This document shows, in pieces, positions 49,676-58,540 of a DNA stretch of 64,000 bases (its first letter is position 1; each line of letters begins with the position of its first letter). The translations under genes and the position numbers were made by a program. Source of the stretch: Chloroflexota bacterium (GTDB lineage: Bacteria; Chloroflexota; Anaerolineae; Anaerolineales; Villigracilaceae); NCBI GenBank assembly GCA_016223135.1, contig JACRPQ010000006.1, positions 310,001-374,000 of the forward strand, written 5' to 3'. Below the pieces are notes generated by a model. It worked only from the letters and a program-made list of their open reading frames with translations, ran no database searches and was not told the DNA's origin.

Positions 49676-51241
49676 ATGAAGACCAAATTTAGTCTGCTGC
49701 TCAGCCTTTTGCTGATCTCAGCCTTTGTGCTTGCCGCCTGCGGCGGCGGAGCGACCACCGAAGCGCCCGCGCCGACCAAGGCTCCCGAGCCCACCAAAGC
49801 GCCCGAACCCACCCAGGAACCCACTGCCGCCGCTCCCGCCGGCACCCTGCGCATCTGGGCGGATGACACCCGCGCCCCCATCCTGCAGGACTTGGCGGAT
49901 GAAGTGCTGGCTGCCTACAATCTCGAACTCGTCGTTGAGCTGAAAAGCAACATCGCCGATGACTTCAAAACTGCCGCTCCGCTCGGCGAAGGTCCCGACA
50001 TCATCGTGATCCCTCACGACCAGGCTGGCACCCTCGTTGCCAACGGTCTGCTCGCTGAAGTGGACCTGGGCGACAAAGCCGCCGACTTTGCCCCTGTGGC
50101 GCTTCAAGCCTGCACCTTCGATGGCAAACTTTACTGCATGCCCTACGCCACCGAAAACCTGGCTTTCTTCTACAACAAAGACCTCGTGCCGACGCCTCCC
50201 ACCACTTGGGATGAAGTCCTCGAAATGGGACGCGCCCTCAAAGAAGCGGGCAAAGTGGATTATGTAATGGCGGTTACCGGCACCACCTACGACGCCTATC
50301 CGATCTTTACCTCCTTCGGCGGCTACATCTTCGGCAAACTCCCCAACGGCGACTGGAACCCCGAAGACCTCGGCGTGGACAGCCCCGGCATGATTGAAGG
50401 CGTCAAGTGGCTGGCGGACGGCGTCAAAAACGGCGACCTGCCCGCCGACTGGGATTGGGCGAACAACCATGCCTTGTTCGAAACCGGCAAAGTGCCGTTC
50501 ATCATGGCTGGACCGTGGGCTTTGAGCCGCATCCGCGAATCGGGCGTTCCCTACGCCATCACCAACTTCCCCAGCGGCGGTTATCCGTTCGCCGGCACGC
50601 AGGGCTTCTTCATCAACGCCCAGAGCGAAAACGTGCTGCTCGCCCAGGCGTTCCTGAACGAGTTCATTGCGACCGAAGATGTCATGCTCAAACTGTATGA
50701 AGTCGGTCAGCGCGCGCCCGCCTACCTGCCCGCTCTGGAAAAGATTGACGACCCCGACCTCAAGGCTTTTGCCGAGGCTGGTAAAAACGCCACCATGATG
50801 CCCGCCATCCCCGCCATGGGTTCGGTGTGGGGCAACTGGAATGACGGCGTCGTCCTCGCCCGCGACGGCAAACAGGATCCCGAAACCGCCATGAAGGAAG
50901 CCGCCGCCAAGATCCGCGCCATCATTGCCAACAAGTATGCCGGCATGATCAACGTGCCAGGTTCCTACCAGGCGCAGGCGGGATGCCCCGGCGATTGGCA
51001 GCCCGATTGTGAAGCCACCTTCATGACCAAAGGCGAAGACGGCTTGTATCACAGCGGTCCGTTCAACCTGAAGGCTGGCGATTACGAAGCCAAGGTTGCG
51101 CTGGATGGCGGTTGGACGCTCAACTACGGCGTGGACGGCAAGGAAAACGGCGACAACTACAAGTTCTCGCTGACTGCCGACGGCACCGTGGAATTCGTCT
51201 TCAACCCCGAAACCAAACTGCTCGAGATCATCGTCAAGTAA
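49676..51241 (+). CDS. Maltodextrin-type substrate-binding lipoprotein with C-terminal X25-like domain
   Basis: 521 residues. Signal peptide with lipobox VLAAC (Cys22), a TKAPEPTKAPEPT spacer, then a bacterial extracellular solute-binding domain of the MalE type (GPDIIVIPHDQAG, YCMPYATENLAFFYNKDLV, NFPSGGYPFAGTQGFFI). From about residue 425 an extra domain of 95 residues follows: CPGDWQPDCEATFMTKGEDG, LYHSGPFNLKAGDYEAKVAL, WTLNYGVDGKENGDNYKFSL, ending in FNPETKLLEIIV. This resembles the X25 starch-binding-type module of pullulanases. ATG with AAGGAGAAG upstream. TATAAT at 49596 may be the promoter -10. Confidence 0.9.
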   Translation: MKTKFSLLLSLLLISAFVLAACGGGATTEAPAPTKAPEPTKAPEPTQEPTAAAPAGTLRIWADDTRAPILQDLADEVLAAYNLELVVELKSNIADDFKTAAPLGEGPDIIVIPHDQAGTLVANGLLAEVDLGDKAADFAPVALQACTFDGKLYCMPYATENLAFFYNKDLVPTPPTTWDEVLEMGRALKEAGKVDYVMAVTGTTYDAYPIFTSFGGYIFGKLPNGDWNPEDLGVDSPGMIEGVKWLADGVKNGDLPADWDWANNHALFETGKVPFIMAGPWALSRIRESGVPYAITNFPSGGYPFAGTQGFFINAQSENVLLAQAFLNEFIATEDVMLKLYEVGQRAPAYLPALEKIDDPDLKAFAEAGKNATMMPAIPAMGSVWGNWNDGVVLARDGKQDPETAMKEAAAKIRAIIANKYAGMINVPGSYQAQAGCPGDWQPDCEATFMTKGEDGLYHSGPFNLKAGDYEAKVALDGGWTLNYGVDGKENGDNYKFSLTADGTVEFVFNPETKLLEIIVK

Positions 51242-51326
51242 GTGTGCATGGGCTGAGGGACAGGCTGCTGTCTCTCAGCCCTTTTCTTTCTTGACTGCGC
51301 CGTCTGCTTTGCACAAAGGAGATCCC

Positions 51327-52928
51327 ATGAGCCAAGTCCTGCCGCAACAGCCAAAGAAAAGGTCCGGGATGACCGAAGAATCCCTCTTGTCCAGATTGAT
51401 GCGGGTCGTTCTGTTGGTCTTGTTCGATGCCGGAGCCGTTTGGTTCATCCAGAACGCTCTCTCCAAAGGCTTCGATCAACTGGCAATCATCATCGGCGTG
51501 ATTGCCGTCATGTTCAACATCATTTTCCTGCTTCCCCAAGCATACCCGCTGCGCTGGATGGCGGTTGGACTGGGGTTCCTCATTCTCTTCACCATCTATC
51601 CAATCATTTTCACGGTGTACGTGGCGTTCACCAATTACGGCGATGGTCATCTGCTCACCAAAGAACAGGCAATCCCGCTCATCGAAAAACAGGTCTATCT
51701 GCCTGAAGGCGGCAGATCGTATTCATGGACAGCCTACCGAAACGAAGCCGGCGAATATGCGCTGTGGTTGATCAGCCCGGAGGGTGAAACGTTCCTAGCA
51801 AAACCCGGCGAGGAAATTCTGCCTGCCAAGCCCGGCGATCCCGGCGTCGGCGAAGCGGACAGTAAAGGCATTCCCGTCTCCCTCGAAGGCTATCAGCGCC
51901 TCAACACCCTGCTTGCTGCCACAGACAAAAACCTCCCCAACATCAAGTTTGGTTTGGAGGGCGATCAGATCATCCAAATTCGTAACCCAAACGAAGCCGC
52001 CGAACTGCAAATCCGCTTCAAATACGATGAGGCGACCGATACGGTGGTGGACCAGTCGAACGGCGAAATCTACTACAACGTGAACGGCACGTTCACTTCC
52101 CGCAGCGGCAAGACCATCTCGCCCGGCTTCCGCACGGTGGTGGGACTCAAAAATTTCAGAGAGTTTCTCACCAGCCCGGCGCTGCGCGGACCGTTGGTTC
52201 AAATCATCTCTTGGAACTTCATCTTCCCGACGGTCAGCGTCGTCTCCACCTTTGCGTTGGGTCTTGCCATCGCCATCATGTTCAATGACCCGCAATTCCC
52301 GTTCAAGAAGTTGATTCGTTCTCTGCTCATCATCCCCTACACCATCCCCGGTCTGATTAGCATCATCATCTGGCGCGGCTTGCTGAACTCGGAATTTGGC
52401 ATCATCAACAAAATGCTAAACGCCGTCATTGGCACCGCCCCGCGCTGGACAACGGAACCGTTTTGGGCGCAGGTTGCCATCCTGCTCGTCAACCTCTGGC
52501 TGGGTTATCCCTACATGATGTTGATCAGCAGCGGCGCACTGCAATCCATCCCTTCTGACATCTACGAAGCGGCGGTGATTGACGGGGCGACTCCCTGGCA
52601 GCGTTTCCGCCATATTACCCTGCCTCTGTTGTTAATTGCCGTAGGACCGCTCCTCATCGCGTCCTACGTTTTCAACTTCAACAACTTCAACCTGATTTAT
52701 CTTTTCATCGCAGGCGGTCCCCCCATTCCGGGCGCCGCCACACAGGCTGGCTACACTGACATTCTCATCAGTTACGTCTATAAACTGGCGTTCGAAAGCG
52801 GCGGGCGCGGCGTGCAATATGGACTGGCATCCGCCATTTCCATCGTGGTATTCATTATCGTAGGCGCGATTACGCTGTTCCAATATCGCTTCACCAACAT
52901 GTGGGAGGAGGTAAGCGAAAATGTCTAA
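51327..52928 (+). CDS. malF: Maltodextrin ABC permease, MalF type
   Basis: 533 residues. N-terminal TM helices (LMRVVLLVLFDAGAVWFIQ and AIIIGVIAVMFNIIFLLPQ) precede TM3 (WMAVGLGFLILFTIYPIIFTV). A large extracytoplasmic P2-like domain of about 170 residues follows (YLPEGGRSYSWTAYRNEAGE onward), as in MalF. The MetI-like permease core has the EAA loop EAAVIDGATPWQRFRHITLP for the ATPase contact. AAAGGAGATCCC precedes the ATG. The last bases overlap malG by eight. Confidence 0.92.
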   Translation: MSQVLPQQPKKRSGMTEESLLSRLMRVVLLVLFDAGAVWFIQNALSKGFDQLAIIIGVIAVMFNIIFLLPQAYPLRWMAVGLGFLILFTIYPIIFTVYVAFTNYGDGHLLTKEQAIPLIEKQVYLPEGGRSYSWTAYRNEAGEYALWLISPEGETFLAKPGEEILPAKPGDPGVGEADSKGIPVSLEGYQRLNTLLAATDKNLPNIKFGLEGDQIIQIRNPNEAAELQIRFKYDEATDTVVDQSNGEIYYNVNGTFTSRSGKTISPGFRTVVGLKNFREFLTSPALRGPLVQIISWNFIFPTVSVVSTFALGLAIAIMFNDPQFPFKKLIRSLLIIPYTIPGLISIIIWRGLLNSEFGIINKMLNAVIGTAPRWTTEPFWAQVAILLVNLWLGYPYMMLISSGALQSIPSDIYEAAVIDGATPWQRFRHITLPLLLIAVGPLLIASYVFNFNNFNLIYLFIAGGPPIPGAATQAGYTDILISYVYKLAFESGGRGVQYGLASAISIVVFIIVGAITLFQYRFTNMWEEVSENV

Positions 52929-53838
52929 CCTTGCTCAAACCTTCGGCGCTCTGCGCTCCTCGCAAAAATTCCAAAAGCGATTTAGCGTCGCTGTACGGCT
53001 GGTCATTGCGGTGTTCCTGATTGCTTTCTCCATCTTCCCGGTGCTGTGGATCGTCTCCGCCTCCTTCGACCCGTCGCAATCGCTTGCCACGCAAACTTCC
53101 CTCATCCCGCGCAACGCCAGCCTGCAAAATTATCAGAGATTGTTCGGCAAGGACCCAAACTACAAGTTCGGCGACCTGGTCTTCCAGAAATGGATTCGGA
53201 ATTCTGTGAAAGTCTCGGGCATCTCCACCATCCTCAGCCTGACAATCACCACCATGGCGGCGTATGCCTTCTCGCGCATGCGCTTCAAGGGACGCGTCGC
53301 CATGCTCAAGGGCATCCTGCTCATCCAGGTCTTCCCCAACCTGCTGGCGCTCGTCGCCATCTACGTGCTGATCTTCCAGTTCGGTGAAATCATCCCTGCG
53401 CTGGGACTGAATACCCACGCCGGCTTGATTATGGTGTACCTCGGCGGCTCGATGGGCATGAACATTTGGCTGATGAAAGGCTTCCTCGACACCATCCCGC
53501 GCGACATTGACGAATCGGGCATGGTGGACGGCGCTTCTCACTTTCAAATCTTCTGGCATCTCATTTTGCCGCTTCTGCGCCCCATCCTGGTGGTCATCGG
53601 CATTCTCTCCTTCATCGGCACCTACGGCGACTTTATTCTCGCCCGCATCCTGCTCAATGACGTGAACCAATACACCCTCATGGTGGGATTGCAAATCTTC
53701 ACCGCCGGTCAATTCGATCAAAAGTGGGGCGTCTTCGCCGCCGGCGCATTGATTGGCGCGCTGCCCATCATGATCATTTATCTACTCCTGCAAGACCAAA
53801 TCGTCGGCGGGCTGACGCAGGGCGCAGTCAAAGGATAG
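52921..53838 (+). CDS. malG: Maltodextrin ABC permease, MalG type
   Basis: 305 residues, six TM helices. TM1 LVIAVFLIAFSIFPVLWIVSA, then SFDPSQSLATQTS, the MetI-like core and the EAA loop IDESGMVDGASHFQIFWHLILP. It ends GGLTQGAVKG, typical of MalG. Its ATG lies inside the malF end (overlap eight bases, GGAGGTAAGCG upstream), and its stop is one base before the next gene. Confidence 0.93.
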   Translation: MSNLAQTFGALRSSQKFQKRFSVAVRLVIAVFLIAFSIFPVLWIVSASFDPSQSLATQTSLIPRNASLQNYQRLFGKDPNYKFGDLVFQKWIRNSVKVSGISTILSLTITTMAAYAFSRMRFKGRVAMLKGILLIQVFPNLLALVAIYVLIFQFGEIIPALGLNTHAGLIMVYLGGSMGMNIWLMKGFLDTIPRDIDESGMVDGASHFQIFWHLILPLLRPILVVIGILSFIGTYGDFILARILLNDVNQYTLMVGLQIFTAGQFDQKWGVFAAGALIGALPIMIIYLLLQDQIVGGLTQGAVKG

Positions 53839-53839
53839 G

Positions 53840-56803
53840 ATGCGCCGTCTCTTTGTCGTTTTGGCGCTGATGTTTACCGCGATAACCCTGTTCCTCGGAC
53901 AGGGCTATCTGCGCTACGCCGCTCAACATCCCCTCGAAGAACCGCCCGTCTTTGCGGATGTCAGCCGCGAGGCGGGCGTCGTGAATAACCGCATCGCGGG
54001 CATTGAAATGTCGGCGGGCATTGCCTGGGGCGATTACGACAACGACGGCTGGATTGACCTCTACGTCACCGACCCCATCGGCAAAAACACGCTTTACCGC
54101 AACAACGGCGACGGCACGTTCAGCCTCTCGCCCTTTGCGGGGCAGGTTGCCCTCTTCAATACTTACTCGCAGGGCGCAACCTTTGCAGATTACGACAACG
54201 ACGGCTGGAAAGACCTGCTCGTCGTCAACTGGGGACAGGATCACCTCTTTCACAACGAGCAAGGCAAAGGCTTTGTGGAGGTCTCCCATCAGGCGGGCAT
54301 CGTGGACGACCGCAACAGCAAGTCCGCTTCGTGGGGCGATTACGACAACGACGGCTTCCTCGACCTCTACATCGCCAACTGGTCCTGCTACCCCAAATGC
54401 GGGCGTCAGTTCGACGGCGAAGCCGACCGCCTCTACCACAACAACGGCGACGGAACCTTCACCGAAGTCACTGACCTGCTCAAGGGCGGCGTGACGGGCG
54501 CGGGTTTCATCGCTTCTTTCACCGACTACGACAACGACGGCGACCTCGACATTTACCTCGTCAACGACGAATTCATCAACCCCATTGGCAACAAACTCTG
54601 GCGCAACGACGGCGCAGGCTGCGGCGGCTGGTGCTTTACGCAAGTCGCCAAAGAAGCCAATGCGGACTCCAAAGTCTTCGGCATGGGACTCGCCGCCGGC
54701 GATTACGACAACGACGGCGACATGGACTACTACTACTCCAACGTCGGTCCCATGGAACTACTGCAAAACCAGGGCGATGGCACGTTCAAAAACGTTGCGA
54801 AAGAAGCGGGCGTGAACTTCCCCAGGGGCATCGGCTGGGGCGCCATCTTCCTCGATTACGACAACGACGGCTGGCGCGACCTCTACCTCGCCGTCGCCGA
54901 CACTACCGACCACAAAGACATCGGCGCCAACCAACTCTTCCGCAACAACGCCGACGGTACATTCACCCCCGCCGCCTGCCGCAACGAAGCGGCGGACGTC
55001 CGCATGAGCATCAGCGCCGCCTATGCCGACTACAACCACGACGGCTGGGTGGACCTGCTCGTCGGCAACCTCGACGAAGGCTACCGCCTCTACAAAAACC
55101 AACAGGGGCAGACCTCCGCCAACCACTGGCTCGCCATCCAACTCATCGGCGCGGGACCCGTCAACCGCGATGCCGTCGGAGCGCGGGTCTACGTTACGGC
55201 GGGCGGCGTGACGCAAATGCAGGAGGTCATCCTCGGTTCGAGCGTCATGGCAGGCAACGACCTCGCCCAGTATTTCGGTCTCGGCAAAGAGCGAAGCGCG
55301 CAAGTCCGCATCCGCTGGAGCGACGGCACGGAACAAGTCATCCCCAACGTCCGCGCAGACCGCCGCTACCAAATCCAATATGGCGAGACGGCATTACAGC
55401 CCATCCCCACCACCCCCGTCGCGAAAATCGGCAAGCCGTCCTTCCTCGCCTACCTCCGTACCCTTACCAATTACCAATTACCATTTACCACCGATCCCGA
55501 CGCCCAACTCGCCCGCCTCATGGACAAGGCTGGCGTCCAACTCCCGACCCCTCCCCCGCCGCCCCCGCCCGCGCTCGTCAAACTCGGCGAAGCGCTCTTC
55601 TGGGACCCCATCCTGAGCGGCAACCGCGACATCTCCTGCGCCACCTGTCACCACCCGAACCTCGGCACCGGCGATGCCCTCTCCGTCTCCATCGGCACAA
55701 ACGGATTTGGGCTTGGTCAACAGCGGCAATTCGGGAACGCCCGCGAACTCGTCCCGCGCAATGCGACTCCGCTCTACAATCTCGGATACAAAGAATGGCG
55801 CGTCATCTTCTGGGACGGGCGCGTCTCTGCGGACCCTGAAACTGGATTCCACACCCCAGCCTCCGACCGCCTCCCGGACGGACTCGACAGCGTCCTCGCC
55901 GCGCAAGCCATGTTCCCCGTCACCTCGCGCGACGAAATGCGCGGCTACCGCGGCGACGTGGACATCTTCGGTCAGCCCAACGAACTCGCCGTCATTGTGG
56001 ATTACAAGGCGCGTCCCGTCTGGGAAGCGTTGATGGCGCGCCTGCTGGCAATCCCCGGCTACGTGGACCTGTTCCGCGCCGCCTACCCTGAAGTTCCGCT
56101 CGACGAACTCGGCTTTCAACATGCCGCCAACGCCATGGCGGCGTATGAAATCGCCGTCTTCACCTTTGAAGACAGTCCCTTCGACCGTTACCTTCGCGGT
56201 GATCAATCCGCTCTTTCGGAGGAAGCCAAACAGGGCGCGATGTTGTTCTACGGCAAGGCAGGCTGCGCGTCCTGCCACTCGACCGGTCTGCTCACCGACC
56301 AAAAATTCTACAACCTCGCCGTCCCGCAAATCGGCGATGGGAAGGGACGCGAGCAGCCCCTCGACCTCGGGCGCGCCCGCGAAACCGGCAGCGACTGCGA
56401 CCGTTTTGCCTTCCGCACCCCGCCGCTTCGCAACGTCGCCATTACGGGACCCTGGATGCACAACGGCGCGTTCACCACGCTCGAGGCAGCCGTCCGCCAC
56501 CACCTCGACCCGAAGACCAGCCTGCAAAACTACGACCCCAGCCAGTTGAGCGAACTGCTGAAGGATACCTGCCAGAATCAGCCCGAAACCATCGCCGCCA
56601 TCCTGCAATGGTACACGCCTCATAACCCCAGCGAAGGCGTGACCCTCACAGACGAAGAGATGCGCCGGCTGCTCGCCTTTCTCGAGTCGCTCACTTCGCC
56701 CTCCGCGCTGGACCTCAGTCACACCATCCCCGCCTCCGTCCCCAGCGGATTGCCCGTCGGGGGGAATATCCAGAATATCGAAACAGGATCAGCCGTCCCG
56801 TAG
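53840..56803 (+). CDS. FG-GAP/UnbV (ASPIC) protein fused to a di-haem cytochrome c peroxidase
   Basis: 987 residues. Signal anchor (LFVVLALMFTAITLFLGQGY). Residues about 40-430 hold seven or more FG-GAP/VCBS repeats with Ca-binding GDYDNDGWIDLYV-type motifs. Residues about 430-510 are the UnbV/ASPIC module (VGARVYVTAGGVTQMQEVIL, GSSVMAGNDLAQYFGLG, VRIRWSDGTEQVIPNV). A low-complexity linker with nine prolines follows, then a MauG/CcpA-type peroxidase with haem-binding CATCH and CASCH motifs and the intervening conserved WDGR. The start is one base after malG. The two halves usually occur as separate proteins. Reduction of peroxide or oxidation of an extracellular substrate is inferred. Confidence 0.9.
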   Translation: MRRLFVVLALMFTAITLFLGQGYLRYAAQHPLEEPPVFADVSREAGVVNNRIAGIEMSAGIAWGDYDNDGWIDLYVTDPIGKNTLYRNNGDGTFSLSPFAGQVALFNTYSQGATFADYDNDGWKDLLVVNWGQDHLFHNEQGKGFVEVSHQAGIVDDRNSKSASWGDYDNDGFLDLYIANWSCYPKCGRQFDGEADRLYHNNGDGTFTEVTDLLKGGVTGAGFIASFTDYDNDGDLDIYLVNDEFINPIGNKLWRNDGAGCGGWCFTQVAKEANADSKVFGMGLAAGDYDNDGDMDYYYSNVGPMELLQNQGDGTFKNVAKEAGVNFPRGIGWGAIFLDYDNDGWRDLYLAVADTTDHKDIGANQLFRNNADGTFTPAACRNEAADVRMSISAAYADYNHDGWVDLLVGNLDEGYRLYKNQQGQTSANHWLAIQLIGAGPVNRDAVGARVYVTAGGVTQMQEVILGSSVMAGNDLAQYFGLGKERSAQVRIRWSDGTEQVIPNVRADRRYQIQYGETALQPIPTTPVAKIGKPSFLAYLRTLTNYQLPFTTDPDAQLARLMDKAGVQLPTPPPPPPPALVKLGEALFWDPILSGNRDISCATCHHPNLGTGDALSVSIGTNGFGLGQQRQFGNARELVPRNATPLYNLGYKEWRVIFWDGRVSADPETGFHTPASDRLPDGLDSVLAAQAMFPVTSRDEMRGYRGDVDIFGQPNELAVIVDYKARPVWEALMARLLAIPGYVDLFRAAYPEVPLDELGFQHAANAMAAYEIAVFTFEDSPFDRYLRGDQSALSEEAKQGAMLFYGKAGCASCHSTGLLTDQKFYNLAVPQIGDGKGREQPLDLGRARETGSDCDRFAFRTPPLRNVAITGPWMHNGAFTTLEAAVRHHLDPKTSLQNYDPSQLSELLKDTCQNQPETIAAILQWYTPHNPSEGVTLTDEEMRRLLAFLESLTSPSALDLSHTIPASVPSGLPVGGNIQNIETGSAVP
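55462..55494. repeat. ACCAATTACCAATTACCATTTACC repeat inside coding sequence
   Basis: This matches in inverse form the ATTGGTAATTGGTAATT repeat after acs (10557-10575). In frame it codes for LTNYQLPFTT in the linker between the UnbV and peroxidase parts. Confidence 0.55.
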
Positions 56804-56848
56804 GTTTGAAGCGCAGACGGTCTGAATGTCAGGAAAGGTTTCTCAAGG

Positions 56849-58489
56849 TTGAAAATTCCATCCAAACTTATCCCGTTCCTCTTGCTCATCTCCCTGCTGA
56901 TGGGCTGCGCCTCGCCGACTCCCACTGCGCCGCCCCCAACCATCACGCCGACCGCCGCGCCCGACCCATACGCCGGCACGGAGGGATTCCCGTGGTGGAA
57001 CGACACGGTCTTCTATGAAATCTTCGTCCGCTCGTTCTACGACAGCGACGGCGACGGCATCGGCGACTTCAACGGCATCACCGAAAAATTGGACTATCTC
57101 GAAAGCCTGGGAATTCGCGGCATCTGGCTCATGCCCATCCACCCCTCCCCTTCCTATCACGGCTATGACGTGACCGATTACTACGCCGTCAACCCCGATT
57201 ACGGCACACTGGACGACTTCAAACACCTGCTCGATAAGGCGCACAAACGCGGCATCAAGGTCATCATTGACTTTGTCATGAACCACACCTCCGCCCGGCA
57301 CCCCTGGTTTCAGCAGGCGCTCACCCCCACCAGCCCCTACCATGACTGGTACATCTGGAGCGAGACCGACCCCGGCACGCCAGGTCCGTGGGGCGCCAAA
57401 GCCTGGCACCGCGCCGCCAATGGACTGTACTACTACGCCATCTTCTGGGACCAAATGCCCGACCTCAACTACGAGAATCCCGCCGTGCGCGAGGAGATGA
57501 AAAAGGTCACTGCCTTCTGGCTCCAAGAGGTCGGCGTGGATGGCTTCCGCCTCGATGCCGTCCGTTATCTCGTCGAAGGCGACCAACTGGCGGATTCCAA
57601 AGCCAATCACGCCTTCCTCGAAGAATGGGGGCAGTATTACCGCAGCCTCGACCCGCAGGCGTTCACCGTCGGCGAGGCGTGGACCGACAACGCCAACGTC
57701 AAAAAATACACCAACACCGACCGCGAACTCGACTCCGCCTTCAACTTCGACCTCTCCGACGCCATCCTCAAACTCAACGAAGGCAATGTCTCCAGCCTGC
57801 GCTTCATCCTGCAGACCACCATCCGCGACTTCCCCGAACAGGACAACGCCAACTTCATCACCAACCACGACATGCCGCGCGTCATGACCCAACTCAGCGC
57901 CGATAAGGAACAGCGCGCCAAAGTTGCCGCGGGCATCCTGCTCACCGCGCCCGGCATCCCCTTCATCTACTACGGCGAAGAAATCGGCATGAGCGGCGCC
58001 AAGCCCGATGAACACATCCGCACGCCCATGCAGTGGGACAATTCACCCAACGCAGGCTTCACCAGCGGCAGACCCTGGCAGGCGGTCAACTCGGACTTCC
58101 CCTTTGTCAACGTTGCCAGCCAGACAGGCGTAAGCAATTCTCTGCTCGAACATTACCGCGCGCTCATCCAACTGCGAAACGCGCACTCCGCCCTGCGCAT
58201 CGGCAAGACCTACGTGGCGGAATCCAACTCCAACAAAATCCTCTCCTACCTGCGCGCCAGCAGTGATGAGACGCTCCTCGTTCTCATCCACATCGGCAGT
58301 GCGCCGTTGAGCGATTACAAACTCGACCTCTCCGTCGGTCCACTCGCGGGTCAATACACCGCCGCCTCCCTGCTCGACGCCTCGCCCATCAATCCGCTCA
58401 CCGCCAACGACAAAGGCGGCTTCGACGGCTACGTTCCACTGCCCGAACTCCCGCCGTATAGCATTTACGTCATTCAATTTACAAAATAA
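56849..58489 (+). CDS. GH13 alpha-amylase-type lipoprotein
   Basis: 546 residues. TTG start with AGGAAAGG upstream. Lipobox LLMGC (Cys18) anchors it outside. The GH13 barrel shows DGDGIGDFNGITEKLDYLES, DFVMNHTS (region I), GFRLDAVRY (II, nucleophile Asp), GEAWTDN (III, acid Glu) and FITNHDMPR (IV). The C-terminal beta domain is present. Such cell-surface amylases cut starch or glycogen into maltodextrins for the transporter. It starts the glycosidase part of the locus, 46 bases after the peroxidase-fusion stop. Confidence 0.92.
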   Translation: MKIPSKLIPFLLLISLLMGCASPTPTAPPPTITPTAAPDPYAGTEGFPWWNDTVFYEIFVRSFYDSDGDGIGDFNGITEKLDYLESLGIRGIWLMPIHPSPSYHGYDVTDYYAVNPDYGTLDDFKHLLDKAHKRGIKVIIDFVMNHTSARHPWFQQALTPTSPYHDWYIWSETDPGTPGPWGAKAWHRAANGLYYYAIFWDQMPDLNYENPAVREEMKKVTAFWLQEVGVDGFRLDAVRYLVEGDQLADSKANHAFLEEWGQYYRSLDPQAFTVGEAWTDNANVKKYTNTDRELDSAFNFDLSDAILKLNEGNVSSLRFILQTTIRDFPEQDNANFITNHDMPRVMTQLSADKEQRAKVAAGILLTAPGIPFIYYGEEIGMSGAKPDEHIRTPMQWDNSPNAGFTSGRPWQAVNSDFPFVNVASQTGVSNSLLEHYRALIQLRNAHSALRIGKTYVAESNSNKILSYLRASSDETLLVLIHIGSAPLSDYKLDLSVGPLAGQYTAASLLDASPINPLTANDKGGFDGYVPLPELPPYSIYVIQFTK

Positions 58490-58499
58490 ACCAAGACCC

Positions 58500-58530
58500 C
58501 AAAGGTTTGTAAAACCTTTAGGGTTTAATT
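58500..58530 (+). terminator. Hairpin between the first two glycosidase genes
   Basis: CTAAAGG-type arms: AAAGGTTT and AAACCTTT pair around GTA, followed by AGGGTTTAATTT. A weak stop or mRNA-stabilising element. Confidence 0.4.
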
Positions 58531-58540
58531 TAGGAACCAC

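Noticed and set aside
49718-51052. 444-residue open frame opposite the binding protein
   Set aside because: A shadow of the GC-rich codon pattern of the binding-protein gene; no domain is recognisable.
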